This document shows positions 16,125 through 23,530 of a stretch of 26,412 bases of DNA, one piece after another. The notes beneath the pieces are model-generated. The model was not told where the DNA came from, searched no databases, and saw only the letters and a list, made by a program, of their open reading frames with translations. The DNA is from Bacillota bacterium. GTDB taxonomy: Bacteria; Bacillota; Clostridia; Acetivibrionales; DTU013. Position numbers and translations under genes: made by a program. The stretch's first letter is position 1. Each line of letters starts with the position of its first letter. The stretch spans positions 1 through 26,412 of the forward strand of contig JAEYON010000014.1 of the NCBI GenBank assembly GCA_023411645.1, in the 5' to 3' direction.

Positions 16125-17981
16125 ATGAAAAAAACTATATTATTGATCATAATTACGGCATTATGCCTGTCACTTACAGCCTGTCAGGTGGTCGCTGATT
16201 TGCAGCAATATCAGGGGAGCACATCGGATGAACCGTATCAGGCGGATTATGACGTGCTGGATAGAGGTCCTGTTAATGGAGGAACCCTGAATCTGTTTAC
16301 CACCGAACCCGACAGTTTGAATCCTGTTCTCACTAAAAACATCTATACAGCAGATTTTCTAAGCTTTGTTTATGAAGGTCTTACACGGCTCGATTCCAAT
16401 CAGAAGCCCGTTCCCGTGTTGTCTGACAAATGGACGGTCTCTGATGACGGTATGATTTGGACCTTTCATATACGAGACGGTGTCAAATGGCATGACGGAG
16501 AACCCTTTACCGCTTACGACGTGGAATTCACTATCCAGACAATCCTGAATCCCGGTATATCTTCTGTCTATAAGCCGTTGCTGTCCAATGTCGCGACTTG
16601 CGCGGCTGTCGATTCATCAAACTTAAGTCTGATTCTTGAAAAGCCCAATTCCTTTATGCCTGAAATGATGACCTTCCCCATTATAGCAAAACACCAGTTT
16701 GAACAGCAGGATGTTATATCTGCTTCTAAGCAGTTCAGCCCCGTAGGAACCGGACCGTATTGCTATGTTTCATACACCGAAAACGAATCGGTAGAAATGA
16801 AGCAGAATGAAAAGTGGTGGGGCCTGGCATCAGGAGTTAATGCATCTGCGGGAGAAACCGGCGGAACAGGTGCCGACGACGGTGGTTTGAATCCTGCAGG
16901 CATGTATATTGAAACTATTGTTGCAAAAATATATAAAAGCCCTGATGATGCCATGGGCGCATTTCAGACAGGCAAATTGGATGTTGCTGTAATAGAATCA
17001 TCCAATAGTGCAAAGTACAAGGACAGAACTGACCTGAATATAAAGAAGTTTACTTCTCGGGATTTTGAATTCCTATCATTTAACCTAAAAAATCCTATTT
17101 ATGGGGATCTATATGTGAGAAAAGCCATTTCTATGGCCATAGACGTTGATTCAATTATTCAAAAAGAGCTGCTCGGAGAGGCTGAAGCTGCGAAAGTGCC
17201 GATATTGCCTGATAGCTGGCTTTCTGATCTGGAAGGAGTACACGCGGCGATTCTATCAAATCAGATGGACGATTTAACTCAGCCTGAAGCAACAGTACAA
17301 GATATTACACCATCAGCGCAGAATACATCGACAGATCAGAATACTTCAGCTTCAGGTGGTAAAGCATCAACTATTGCCGCCCAAACACCTTTGGAGGTTT
17401 TGAAAGAGGGAGGCTGGAAGGAAAGCAAGCAGGGTTTGTATAAGTCTATCAGCGGGCTGCGGAAGTATCTAAAGGTCGAGCTGCTGGTCAATACAAATAA
17501 CAGCACCAGAGTGCATATCGCCGGAAAAATATGCGAACAATTAATACAAGCCGGCATACCGGCTGAGGTAAAAGAAGTTCCGTGGGACGATATGATGAAC
17601 AGAATTAGCACAGGGAAGTATGACATGGCTTTCCTTGGCTGCAGGATTCCACAGATACCGGATATTTCGTATCTCTATTCGAGCAGTTACCTGCCATCGG
17701 CCATATCAGGCAGCTCCAACGCAGCCTTCAATGTGTCCGGATATTCCAGTGCTTTGGTCGATGCAGGTATTACAGAAATGTTCAGGCAAAGCAATTCAGA
17801 TCAAAAAAAGAGCATCTACAAGGCTTTATTGGAGCAAATCGAAGCAGATACACCCTATATCGGACTGTATTTCCTCAGAGATGCTATGGTTTACAGCAAG
17901 GACATCAAGGGTCCATTAAAGCCTGACACCTGGAACAGGTATCACGATATGTACAATTGGTATAAGCCAGAGATTCCTTAA
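16125..17981 (+). CDS. ABC transporter solute-binding lipoprotein (oligopeptide/nickel family 5)
   Basis: A 618-residue extracellular lipoprotein of the family 5 peptide-binding type. The signal peptide ends in the lipobox LTAC, with Cys at residue 20. The mature part contains GGTLNLFTTEPDSLNPV, FVYEGLTRLD, WTFHIRDGVKWHDGEPFTAY and PVGTGPY, all typical. Two low-complexity Gly/Ala/Ser/Thr stretches (near residues 236-258 and 390-425) look like surface linkers and make it longer than usual. GAGGAG lies before the ATG. It follows pgeF by ten bases. No permease or ATPase gene adjoins it, so it either serves a transporter encoded elsewhere or acts alone. Pairing with pgeF hints at peptide or cell-wall fragment uptake; that is inference. 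Confidence 0.9.
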   Translation: MKKTILLIIITALCLSLTACQVVADLQQYQGSTSDEPYQADYDVLDRGPVNGGTLNLFTTEPDSLNPVLTKNIYTADFLSFVYEGLTRLDSNQKPVPVLSDKWTVSDDGMIWTFHIRDGVKWHDGEPFTAYDVEFTIQTILNPGISSVYKPLLSNVATCAAVDSSNLSLILEKPNSFMPEMMTFPIIAKHQFEQQDVISASKQFSPVGTGPYCYVSYTENESVEMKQNEKWWGLASGVNASAGETGGTGADDGGLNPAGMYIETIVAKIYKSPDDAMGAFQTGKLDVAVIESSNSAKYKDRTDLNIKKFTSRDFEFLSFNLKNPIYGDLYVRKAISMAIDVDSIIQKELLGEAEAAKVPILPDSWLSDLEGVHAAILSNQMDDLTQPEATVQDITPSAQNTSTDQNTSASGGKASTIAAQTPLEVLKEGGWKESKQGLYKSISGLRKYLKVELLVNTNNSTRVHIAGKICEQLIQAGIPAEVKEVPWDDMMNRISTGKYDMAFLGCRIPQIPDISYLYSSSYLPSAISGSSNAAFNVSGYSSALVDAGITEMFRQSNSDQKKSIYKALLEQIEADTPYIGLYFLRDAMVYSKDIKGPLKPDTWNRYHDMYNWYKPEIP

Positions 17982-18018
17982 AGAGAATCCTTATTTGCAT
18001 GTAATGAGACCTTCAATA

Positions 18019-18047
18019 TTTACAAACATGCGATTCATCGGTATAAT
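18019..18047 (+). promoter_or_regulatory. Sigma-A-type promoter of lspA-rluD
   Basis: TTTACA (18019-18024), a 17-bp spacer and a perfect TATAAT (18042-18047). The start would be near 18054, giving a leader of about 29 bases to lspA. Confidence 0.78.
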
Positions 18048-18082
18048 TTGTTTATCGTTAGCTGCACAAGAAAGGGAAAAAG

Positions 18083-18577
18083 ATGCTTTGGATTATTCTT
18101 TCAGTCATTATAGTGATTTTAGATCAGGTAACAAAACAAGTTGTAGTTCAAAACATTGGTATCGGTGAGATGATACCGGTCATTGATAAATTTTTTTATC
18201 TAACGCTGCATATGAATCCAGGCGCAGCCTGGGGTATGCTGCAAAATGGCAGGATCTTCTTTCTTATCATTGTTCCGATCATTTCCGCTTTTATTATTTA
18301 TTATATGATCAAAAACAAAAGTAAATTTCTTCGTTTCACACTGGCACTGATATTAGCAGGCGCTATCGGGAACTATATTGACAGGATATATATTGGAGAA
18401 GTCAGGGATTTCCTGCTGTTTTACATTGGCACATATCCGTTCCCCATATTCAATATAGCCGATATCTCAGTCACCTGCGGCACAATAGCAATGGCAATCT
18501 ATGTGCTTTTTATATATAAGGAGCCGGAGAAAAAAGGGCAGGAGGAAGAGCAGGAAAAGATAAAAGATGCGGAATGA
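18083..18577 (+). CDS. lspA: Lipoprotein signal peptidase (signal peptidase II)
   Basis: A 164-residue integral membrane aspartyl protease that cuts prolipoproteins before the lipid-modified Cys. Four hydrophobic segments are visible, with the conserved DQVTK (Asp14), HMNPGAAWGML, GAIGNYIDR (Asp100) and FNIADISVTCG (Asp127). The 27-residue spacing of Asp100 and Asp127 equals that of the catalytic pair in B. subtilis LspA. The C-terminal tail is acidic and lysine-rich. AAAGGG before the ATG serves as ribosome site. It overlaps the pseudouridine synthase gene by 11 bases. The upstream solute-binding lipoprotein would be one of its substrates. Confidence 0.96.
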   Translation: MLWIILSVIIVILDQVTKQVVVQNIGIGEMIPVIDKFFYLTLHMNPGAAWGMLQNGRIFFLIIVPIISAFIIYYMIKNKSKFLRFTLALILAGAIGNYIDRIYIGEVRDFLLFYIGTYPFPIFNIADISVTCGTIAMAIYVLFIYKEPEKKGQEEEQEKIKDAE

Positions 18578-19484
18578 AACCTTTAAAATAGAATTGGAAG
18601 ATGTTGGGGCGCGCCTTGATGCATGGCTGACGAAAAAGCTTGAAACATGGTCGCGTTCTTTTTTCGAAAAACTGATCACTGAAGGCGGCGTTGTCGTCAA
18701 TGGCAAAAATGTAAAACCAGGCTACAAGCTGAAAATAGATGATCTCATTGATGTTAGCATTCCAGAGCCGAAGCATCTTGATGTCATAGCTGAAAAGATC
18801 GATTTGGATATCCTTTATGAAGATGAGGATATCATTGTGGTGAATAAAGCCAGAGGGATGGTCGTACACCCTGCCGCCGGGAACTACACCGGTACGTTGG
18901 TCAATGCGCTGCTGGAGCATTCCGGCGAGTCTCTGTCAGACATCAACGGAGTAATCCGACCGGGAATTGTCCACCGTATAGACAAGGATACATCAGGTGT
19001 TCTGGTGGTCGCAAAGAATAACACATCACACGCTAAGCTTTCCGATAAGCTGAAGGAGCACGATATTCAGCGGATATATGTGGCTGTGGCCGAGGGGGTC
19101 ATTGCGGAAGATACCGGAAAAATTGACGCACCTATCGGCAGGCATCCTCAGGAAAGAAAGAAGATGGCCGTGAACGTGAAGAACGGACGCAGAGCAGTGA
19201 CATATTTTAAAGTGCTTGAGAGATTCAAAACGGCTACTCTGCTGGAATTACGCCTGGAAACGGGCAGAACACACCAGATCAGAGTTCACCTTTCCTATAT
19301 CGGTCATCCGTTGGTCGGCGACCCTGTCTACGGCAGAAAAAAACAACTGTACGATTTTAACGGCCAGGCATTGCATGCGAAGCTACTTGGTTTTGTGCAT
19401 CCCGGCACAGGAAAATATGTAGAGTTCGAAGCTGAACAGCCGGAAGAGTTTAATCAGCTGCTTGAACAACTTAGGCAGGCGTGA
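18567..19484 (+). CDS. RluA-family pseudouridine synthase (RluD/YlyB type)
   Basis: A 305-residue RNA pseudouridine synthase. An S4 RNA-binding domain (about 13-75: ARLDAWLTKKL, SRSFFEKLITEGGVVVNG) is followed by the catalytic domain with NKARGMVVHPAAGN, HRIDKDTSGVLVVAK (catalytic Asp139), GRRAVTYFKV and LETGRTHQIRVHL. The S4 domain plus this core matches RluD-type enzymes that modify 23S rRNA; the exact target cannot be read from sequence. The start overlaps the end of lspA, and the lspA-rluD order is common in Firmicutes. The gene ends 18 bases before the first copy of the palindromic element. Confidence 0.94.
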   Translation: MRNETFKIELEDVGARLDAWLTKKLETWSRSFFEKLITEGGVVVNGKNVKPGYKLKIDDLIDVSIPEPKHLDVIAEKIDLDILYEDEDIIVVNKARGMVVHPAAGNYTGTLVNALLEHSGESLSDINGVIRPGIVHRIDKDTSGVLVVAKNNTSHAKLSDKLKEHDIQRIYVAVAEGVIAEDTGKIDAPIGRHPQERKKMAVNVKNGRRAVTYFKVLERFKTATLLELRLETGRTHQIRVHLSYIGHPLVGDPVYGRKKQLYDFNGQALHAKLLGFVHPGTGKYVEFEAEQPEEFNQLLEQLRQA

Positions 19485-19502
19485 CACCGTCAGCGGTATC
19501 TT

Positions 19503-19583
19503 GGATACTGTGCAATAGCGGAAACAGACGCTTCATTTGCAAGAGCTGCATTCCGCTAAAGTTTCCTTTTATTGCACAGTATC
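19503..19583 (+). mobile_element. Palindromic repeat element copy A (MITE-like, 81 bp)
   Basis: An 81-bp unit with perfect terminal inverted repeats: GATACTGTGCAATA at 19504-19517 and TATTGCACAGTATC at 19570-19583. Inside, TAGCGGAA (19516-19523) pairs with TTCCGCTA (19551-19558). It has no coding capacity. A second copy in the same orientation lies at 24549-24749: the 43-base left arms match at 40 positions and the 38-base right arms at 36. This is the pattern of a non-autonomous transposable element; no related transposase is in the window. Confidence 0.78.
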
Positions 19584-19596
19584 AATATACCAGAGC

Positions 19597-19632
19597 CTTA
19601 GAGTGGTAACAATGACTCTTCATTGCCACCGA
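19597..19632 (+). other. Hairpin between element A and the M24 gene
   Basis: GGTAACAATGA and TCATTGCCACC form an imperfect 11-bp stem around CTCT. No T-run follows on the plus strand. It may help end the lspA-rluD transcript or be part of the flank of the mobile element. Confidence 0.3.
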
Positions 19633-19649
19633 TATCATTTTGGAAGCCA

Positions 19650-19678
19650 TTGACAACACTATGGAAAAAACGAATAAT
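19650..19678 (+). promoter_or_regulatory. Promoter of the M24-ridA pair
   Basis: A perfect TTGACA (19650-19655), a 17-bp spacer and AATAAT (19673-19678). The start would be near 19685. AAGGGGG (19685-19691) before the gene would then lie close to the mRNA 5' end. Confidence 0.7.
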
Positions 19679-19702
19679 AGAAATGAAGGGGGATGAAATG
19701 AC

Positions 19703-20878
19703 ATGAAAAAAGTTAATCTCGAACGTATAGACAAGATGCAGAAATGCATGAAAGATGAAGGATTGGATGTATTCATTGTTTCTACTCAGGATTCGATCTA
19801 TTACCTCTCAGGAGCTTCATACGTGCCCATTGAGCGTCCGTTTATTATCATTGTCAGGCAGGAAGGAGCTCCAAGCTTGCTGGTTCCGCAGCTTGAACTC
19901 GAGCATATGCGCAGTATAGACGGCTTTCAAGAGATTACTTCTTATTTTGAATTCCCTTCGATTCAGGGTGAAAACTGGTATGACCGCATAAACGCTATGC
20001 TAAATGAAAATGAACGTGTCGGTATTGAACCTGATTTTTCCGTGGATAAAACCAGATTGCTCAAGACAAAGGAAATTGTCCCCTCGGATATCATTACGCG
20101 CATCCGGATGATAAAAACACCGGACGAGATTGAGGCGATTCGTGCTACCGCCAAAATTACTGACGACGGTATGCGGCGGCTTCATCAAGGTTTATACGTC
20201 GGCCAGAGTGTCATCGAAACAGTTATGCCGGCAAAAAAACTTCAGACCGGTGTGATTTCAACAGGGCACTACGACTATCTGAATTGCAGCTTCCTTACGG
20301 CGGGATGGCCTGCTCCGAAAAGCTCCCAGCCGCATAGTGTTCCGGATTTCCGTACAAGGATGGGCAAAGGGCCTATTGTCCTTATGAGTTACAACCGTGT
20401 TAACGGTTATGCTGCTGAGTGCGAACGCACGGTGTTCCTTGGTGAACCGTCACCCGAAGAACGCAAACTATATGATATCGTGATGGAAGCTCGTACGCTG
20501 GCTTTTGAGATGGTAAAGCCCGGAACACGCTGCAGCGATATAGATCTTGCCACACAGGAGTTATTTAAATCGAAGGGTTACGGGGATCATATCATTCACA
20601 GAACCGGCCATGGCATCGGGCTTGGCAATCATGAGCAGCCCTGGATAAGTGCCGGAAGCGATGATGTACTTGAAGAGAACATGGTCATAAGCATTGAACC
20701 GGCGCTGTACTTTCCTGAAATCGGCGGTTTCAGGCATTCGGATACTGTTTTGGTGAAGAAAGACGGTTATGAACTGCTGACAAAATATACGGATAAACTG
20801 GATGAGCTGATAGTACGTGACAGCCGGGTGTTATCCAAATTGAAAGGTTGGTTCATCCGCAAAGCTATTAACTTTTAA
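19703..20878 (+). CDS. M24-fold protein (Xaa-Pro peptidase/creatinase-like), metal site degenerate
   Basis: A 391-residue pita-bread-fold protein with the N-terminal creatinase domain (residues 1-130) and a C-terminal M24 domain. It resembles Xaa-Pro aminopeptidases, but three of the five expected metal ligands are missing. The first Asp is Met228/Ser229 (LMSYNRVNGY), the second Asp is Glu239 (AAECERT), and the last Glu is Ser346 (FRHSDTVLV). His303 (GHGIGL) and Glu332 (SIEPALY) remain. Creatinase is a known M24 protein that works without metal, so a creatinase-like hydrolase or non-enzymatic role is as plausible as peptidase. The ATG at 19703 follows AAGGGGG at 19685-19691. ridA follows 40 bp downstream. 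Confidence 0.85.
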   Translation: MKKVNLERIDKMQKCMKDEGLDVFIVSTQDSIYYLSGASYVPIERPFIIIVRQEGAPSLLVPQLELEHMRSIDGFQEITSYFEFPSIQGENWYDRINAMLNENERVGIEPDFSVDKTRLLKTKEIVPSDIITRIRMIKTPDEIEAIRATAKITDDGMRRLHQGLYVGQSVIETVMPAKKLQTGVISTGHYDYLNCSFLTAGWPAPKSSQPHSVPDFRTRMGKGPIVLMSYNRVNGYAAECERTVFLGEPSPEERKLYDIVMEARTLAFEMVKPGTRCSDIDLATQELFKSKGYGDHIIHRTGHGIGLGNHEQPWISAGSDDVLEENMVISIEPALYFPEIGGFRHSDTVLVKKDGYELLTKYTDKLDELIVRDSRVLSKLKGWFIRKAINF

Positions 20879-20918
20879 CGAGCTTACGAGAAATGTTATA
20901 CGAGGAGAATACATTATT

Positions 20919-21287
20919 ATGAAAAAGATCAACACAGATAAAGCTGCGCCGGCAATTGGGCCATATTCTCAGGGAATTATTACAGGAAGTCTGCTGTTTA
21001 CATCGGGTCAAATCCCGATTGATCCGGTAACAGGTACAATCCCTGAAGGTATTGATGCACAGACACATCAGTCAATACAAAATCTAAAAGCCATTGCAGA
21101 GTCAGCAGGTACTGACTTAACCAAAGCTGTTAAAACAACATGCTTTCTTGCCGATATGAATGATTTTGCAAAATTCAATGAGATTTACGAGACATATTTT
21201 ATCGGAAAACCGGCAAGGAGCTGCGTAGCTGTAAAAACCCTTCCTAAGGGAGTGCTGGTCGAAGTTGAAGCGATTATTGAAGTATAA
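20919..21287 (+). CDS. ridA: RidA family reactive enamine/imine deaminase
   Basis: A 122-residue YjgF/YER057c/UK114 protein that hydrolyses reactive 2-aminoacrylate-type intermediates made by PLP enzymes. Family landmarks: KAAPAIGPYSQGI at the N-terminus, LFTSGQIPIDP, and the C-terminal PARSCVAVKTLPKGVLVEVEAI, which carries Arg100 (the substrate carboxylate-binding Arg of active members) and Glu118. Most proteins of this type are trimers in the cytosol. GAGGAG lies nine bases before the ATG. It probably shares a transcript with the upstream M24 gene. It is convergent with the ABC permease gene, with a strong hairpin between them. Confidence 0.95.
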   Translation: MKKINTDKAAPAIGPYSQGIITGSLLFTSGQIPIDPVTGTIPEGIDAQTHQSIQNLKAIAESAGTDLTKAVKTTCFLADMNDFAKFNEIYETYFIGKPARSCVAVKTLPKGVLVEVEAIIEV

Positions 21288-21384
21288 GGTTTACAAAAAA
21301 TACGTTATAATTCCTAACAAATAACGTTGAAAAACATTACAGGTTAGAAAACGAGAAAAGAACGTATATGTTGAGTAGGACTTA

Positions 21385-21417
21385 CCGTGCGAAGTGATAA
21401 ATTATCTCCTCGCACGG
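21385..21417 (+). other. Hairpin between convergent ridA and ABC permease
   Basis: CCGTGCGA (21385-21392) and TCGCACGG (21410-21417) form a perfect 8-bp stem with further partial pairing inside (GATAA/TTATC). It has no T-run on either strand. It may be a bidirectional transcription barrier between the convergent genes. The minus-strand reading begins GTGAGCCGTGCGAGG, which is reminiscent of the 5' half of a group II intron domain V, but the loop and 3' half do not fit. Confidence 0.4.
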
Positions 21418-21431
21418 CTCACGATCTTTAA

Positions 21432-22097
21432 TTAAAAGTCACGTTTGGAATATAGTTTAACAGAAATCATATACGAGAGAATTAAAATAATAGTCGCCAG
21501 AGCAACTACACCTGCGATCACAATTAGCAAATTCTCTGAAGCGAAAACAATCAAATCAATCGTAAGTGTTTTATTTTTCGGTAAGGATGTAATTACCGAG
21601 TATGCTCCAAAAAGCATACTGAAAAATAAAATAGGCAAATAAAAGCCCCAAAATTTCCCCTTTTGATATCCAAGCCAGAATAAAATCGGAAACATAAAAA
21701 GATTAAGAATGGCATACAAAAGATAAGCCAATGATATGACCAACATATACCCTTCTATTCCAATAAACCATTTTGAAATAGAATATCTATTTACAAGCGG
21801 CATAATTAGAATACCCATCGCTATACCGCATAACATCATTATTAATGATAGCATATATCTTCCGGTGACGATTGATTTTCTTCTTACAGGCAAGGTTAAG
21901 TATAGATTATTTAGCGCTCCCTTTTCCTCAACAGCAAAAGGATTAATTGAAAAACTCAAAAGCATGACTACGCTTATAGGAATTACTGTCAATGGTGAGT
22001 AAAACCCAAAAATAATAACGAAAACTGGCAACATCAGCAGCCTTATTTGGTAAAATTTCATTGCGCGCCAATCAATGGCAATCATTTTTGCAATCAT
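21432..22097 (-). CDS. ABC-2 type transporter permease
   Basis: A 221-residue membrane protein with about six hydrophobic segments, for example LLMLPVFVIIFGFY, VIPISVVMLLSFSI, MLSLIMMLCGIAMGILIM, YLPILFFSMLFGAYSV and LLIVIAGVVALATIILILSY. The cytoplasmic loop FAVEEKGALNNLYLTLPVRRKSIV between segments is typical of ABC-2 permeases of the GntR-linked type. It overlaps the ATPase gene by four bases (ATGA), so the two are translationally coupled and likely form an exporter of two permeases and two ATPases. The substrate is unknown; similar GntR/ATPase/permease sets respond to cell-wall antibiotics or peptides. Confidence 0.88.
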   Translation of the reverse strand: MIAKMIAIDWRAMKFYQIRLLMLPVFVIIFGFYSPLTVIPISVVMLLSFSINPFAVEEKGALNNLYLTLPVRRKSIVTGRYMLSLIMMLCGIAMGILIMPLVNRYSISKWFIGIEGYMLVISLAYLLYAILNLFMFPILFWLGYQKGKFWGFYLPILFFSMLFGAYSVITSLPKNKTLTIDLIVFASENLLIVIAGVVALATIILILSYMISVKLYSKRDF

Positions 22098-22948
22098 AAC
22101 TTCGCTCCCTTTCTGTTCATATAAACCATAATATCATCTAATGTAACTGTTTCAGTAATTACACCCGGCGGGAACCCACCAATTTCTGTAACCTCAATCA
22201 TACCTTCAAAACCCCCGATATGCTCTCTAAGCCCGATAATACAATTACGTTTTGAAGGTGGCAGATCCCCGTTACCTCCCCTAATTAGGCAGTATTTGTC
22301 AGTAAGTTCATCTTTGAGCCCACTATATATGATTTGGCCTTTGTCTATATAGATAATGTAATCCGCAATTTTTTCAAGATCGCTTGTAATATGGGTAGAG
22401 AAGAATACGCTTTTATTTTCTCCGGTTATGTATTCCTGAAGAATATCAAGAACTTCATCACGAATTACAGGGTCAAGCCCGGAAGTGGGCTCGTCAAGCA
22501 GCAGGAGTTTAGCGTCATGGGATAAAGTAACCGCCATGCCGAGTTTCATTTTCATGCCCCGCGACATGGTTTTGTATTTTTGTTTGGGATTTAGCTTGAA
22601 TCTTTGGAGATACTGATGAAACACCGAACTGTTCCACTGACTGTAGAATGGACGCATAGCCTTTTCAATATCTATTGGCGTCCAATCCTCTTGAAAATAA
22701 GGTTGATCAAAAAGTACTCCTATATCTTCTTTCAAGGAAACATCGTCGCCGGATTTTCCTAATATTTCAATATCGCCATCATCTTTTAAAGCCATGCCCA
22801 TCATAAGCTTCATCGTTGTCGTTTTTCCCGCGCCATTTTGACCGATGAACCCACAGATAAAGCCGCTTGGTACAGTAAAGTTTATATTGTCCAGAAGAAA
22901 GCCTTTATACTTCTTTGTAAGTTTTTTTACCTCAATCGCGTTTTTCAT
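22094..22948 (-). CDS. ABC transporter ATP-binding protein
   Basis: A 284-residue ATPase subunit. Walker A is GQNGAGKTTT, the signature motif is degenerate (TMSRGMKMKLGM in place of LSGGQ, common in this subgroup), Walker B is LLLLDEPTSGLDP, and the switch His is in FFSTHITSD. About 70 residues follow the ATPase core, ending in a helix with DDIMVYMNR. The ATG at 22948 is chosen because GGAGGAG lies seven bases upstream; an in-frame ATG at 22969 would lack this. It overlaps the end of the GntR gene by 17 bases and the start of the permease by four, so the three genes form one tight operon. Confidence 0.94.
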   Translation of the reverse strand: MKNAIEVKKLTKKYKGFLLDNINFTVPSGFICGFIGQNGAGKTTTMKLMMGMALKDDGDIEILGKSGDDVSLKEDIGVLFDQPYFQEDWTPIDIEKAMRPFYSQWNSSVFHQYLQRFKLNPKQKYKTMSRGMKMKLGMAVTLSHDAKLLLLDEPTSGLDPVIRDEVLDILQEYITGENKSVFFSTHITSDLEKIADYIIYIDKGQIIYSGLKDELTDKYCLIRGGNGDLPPSKRNCIIGLREHIGGFEGMIEVTEIGGFPPGVITETVTLDDIMVYMNRKGAKL

Positions 22949-23321
22949 TATATGTCTCCTCCAGTTCATCCAATATTTTATGAAGCTCCAATATTGTCAA
23001 ACCTGCCATTTTACTTACTCGAATAGCAGTGTTTATCGCGACTTTTGTCTCTTTTAAATAATGATTTTTCATAAAATCATCATCAAATCTTCTAACATAG
23101 CACCCCTTACCTGGTACGGTTTTAATGAAACCTTCAAGTTCCAAATCGTTATACGCACGTGTAGTTGTTATAATGCTAACTTTTAAGTCACGAGCAAGTT
23201 GACGGATAGAGGGCAGCAGTTCATTTTCAGCCAATTCTCCTGATAAAATAGAAGCTTTAATCTGATCTTTTACCTGCTCGTATATTGGAACGCTCGACTG
23301 GTACGACAAAACAATACGCAT
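22932..23321 (-). CDS. GntR-family transcriptional regulator (YtrA-like)
   Basis: A 129-residue regulator: an N-terminal winged-helix domain (PIYEQVKDQIKASILSGEL, LLPSIRQLARDLKVSIITT, then TRAYNDLELEGF and VPGKGCYV) plus a short helical tail of about 50 residues. This is the YtrA subfamily layout, without a large ligand-binding domain. AGGAGG lies seven bases before the ATG. It leads the ABC operon and probably represses it through the palindrome over the promoter, being released by a stress signal (inference from the family). Confidence 0.92.
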   Translation of the reverse strand: MRIVLSYQSSVPIYEQVKDQIKASILSGELAENELLPSIRQLARDLKVSIITTTRAYNDLELEGFIKTVPGKGCYVRRFDDDFMKNHYLKETKVAINTAIRVSKMAGLTILELHKILDELEETYNEKRD

Positions 23322-23361
23322 ATTTCAACCTCCTATTCACACTGTTATACAGAACATAACC

Positions 23362-23380
23362 GTATATATATAGTATATAC
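23362..23380. promoter_or_regulatory. Probable GntR operator, palindrome over the -10 region
   Basis: GTATATA (23362-23368), five bases and TATATAC (23374-23380) form a perfect inverted repeat that covers the -10 hexamer and the start site of the GntR-ABC promoter. A palindrome in this place next to a GntR gene is the expected autorepression site. The A/T composition lowers the weight of the match. Confidence 0.6.
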
Positions 23381-23399
23381 AGATAATTTGATTTGTCAA
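23372..23399 (-). promoter_or_regulatory. Promoter of the GntR-ABC operon
   Basis: On the minus strand TTGACA (plus 23394-23399), a 16-bp spacer and TATACT (plus 23372-23377) form a near-consensus sigma-A promoter. The start would be near 23365, giving a leader of about 45 bases. Confidence 0.78.
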
Positions 23400-23439
23400 T
23401 AGGTAATTGTATAAGGTAAGACAGAGGCCAGGCCGAAGG

Positions 23440-23456
23440 GTTTTAAAACAGTTCTT
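23440..23456 (+). repeat. 17-bp direct repeat, first copy
   Basis: TTTTAAAACAGTTCTTG occurs here, 75 bp before the start of the broken serine hydrolase, and again at 26210-26226, just before the decayed serine hydrolase tail. Both copies have the same orientation relative to the related genes. Confidence 0.6.
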
Positions 23457-23530
23457 GCAAAATATTTTAAATCATTCTATCCTTTATTCCAAGGATATCC
23501 TCTAATAGTTTATAGGAGAAGATTGATCAA

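Noticed and set aside
21385..21417. Group II intron domain V
   Set aside because: Domain V is a 34-nt hairpin with a GNRA-type loop and a 3' half ending ACGGTTC. Here the minus-strand 3' half ends ACGGTAAG, the loop is A/T and the inner pairing differs. Kept only as a low-interest hairpin.
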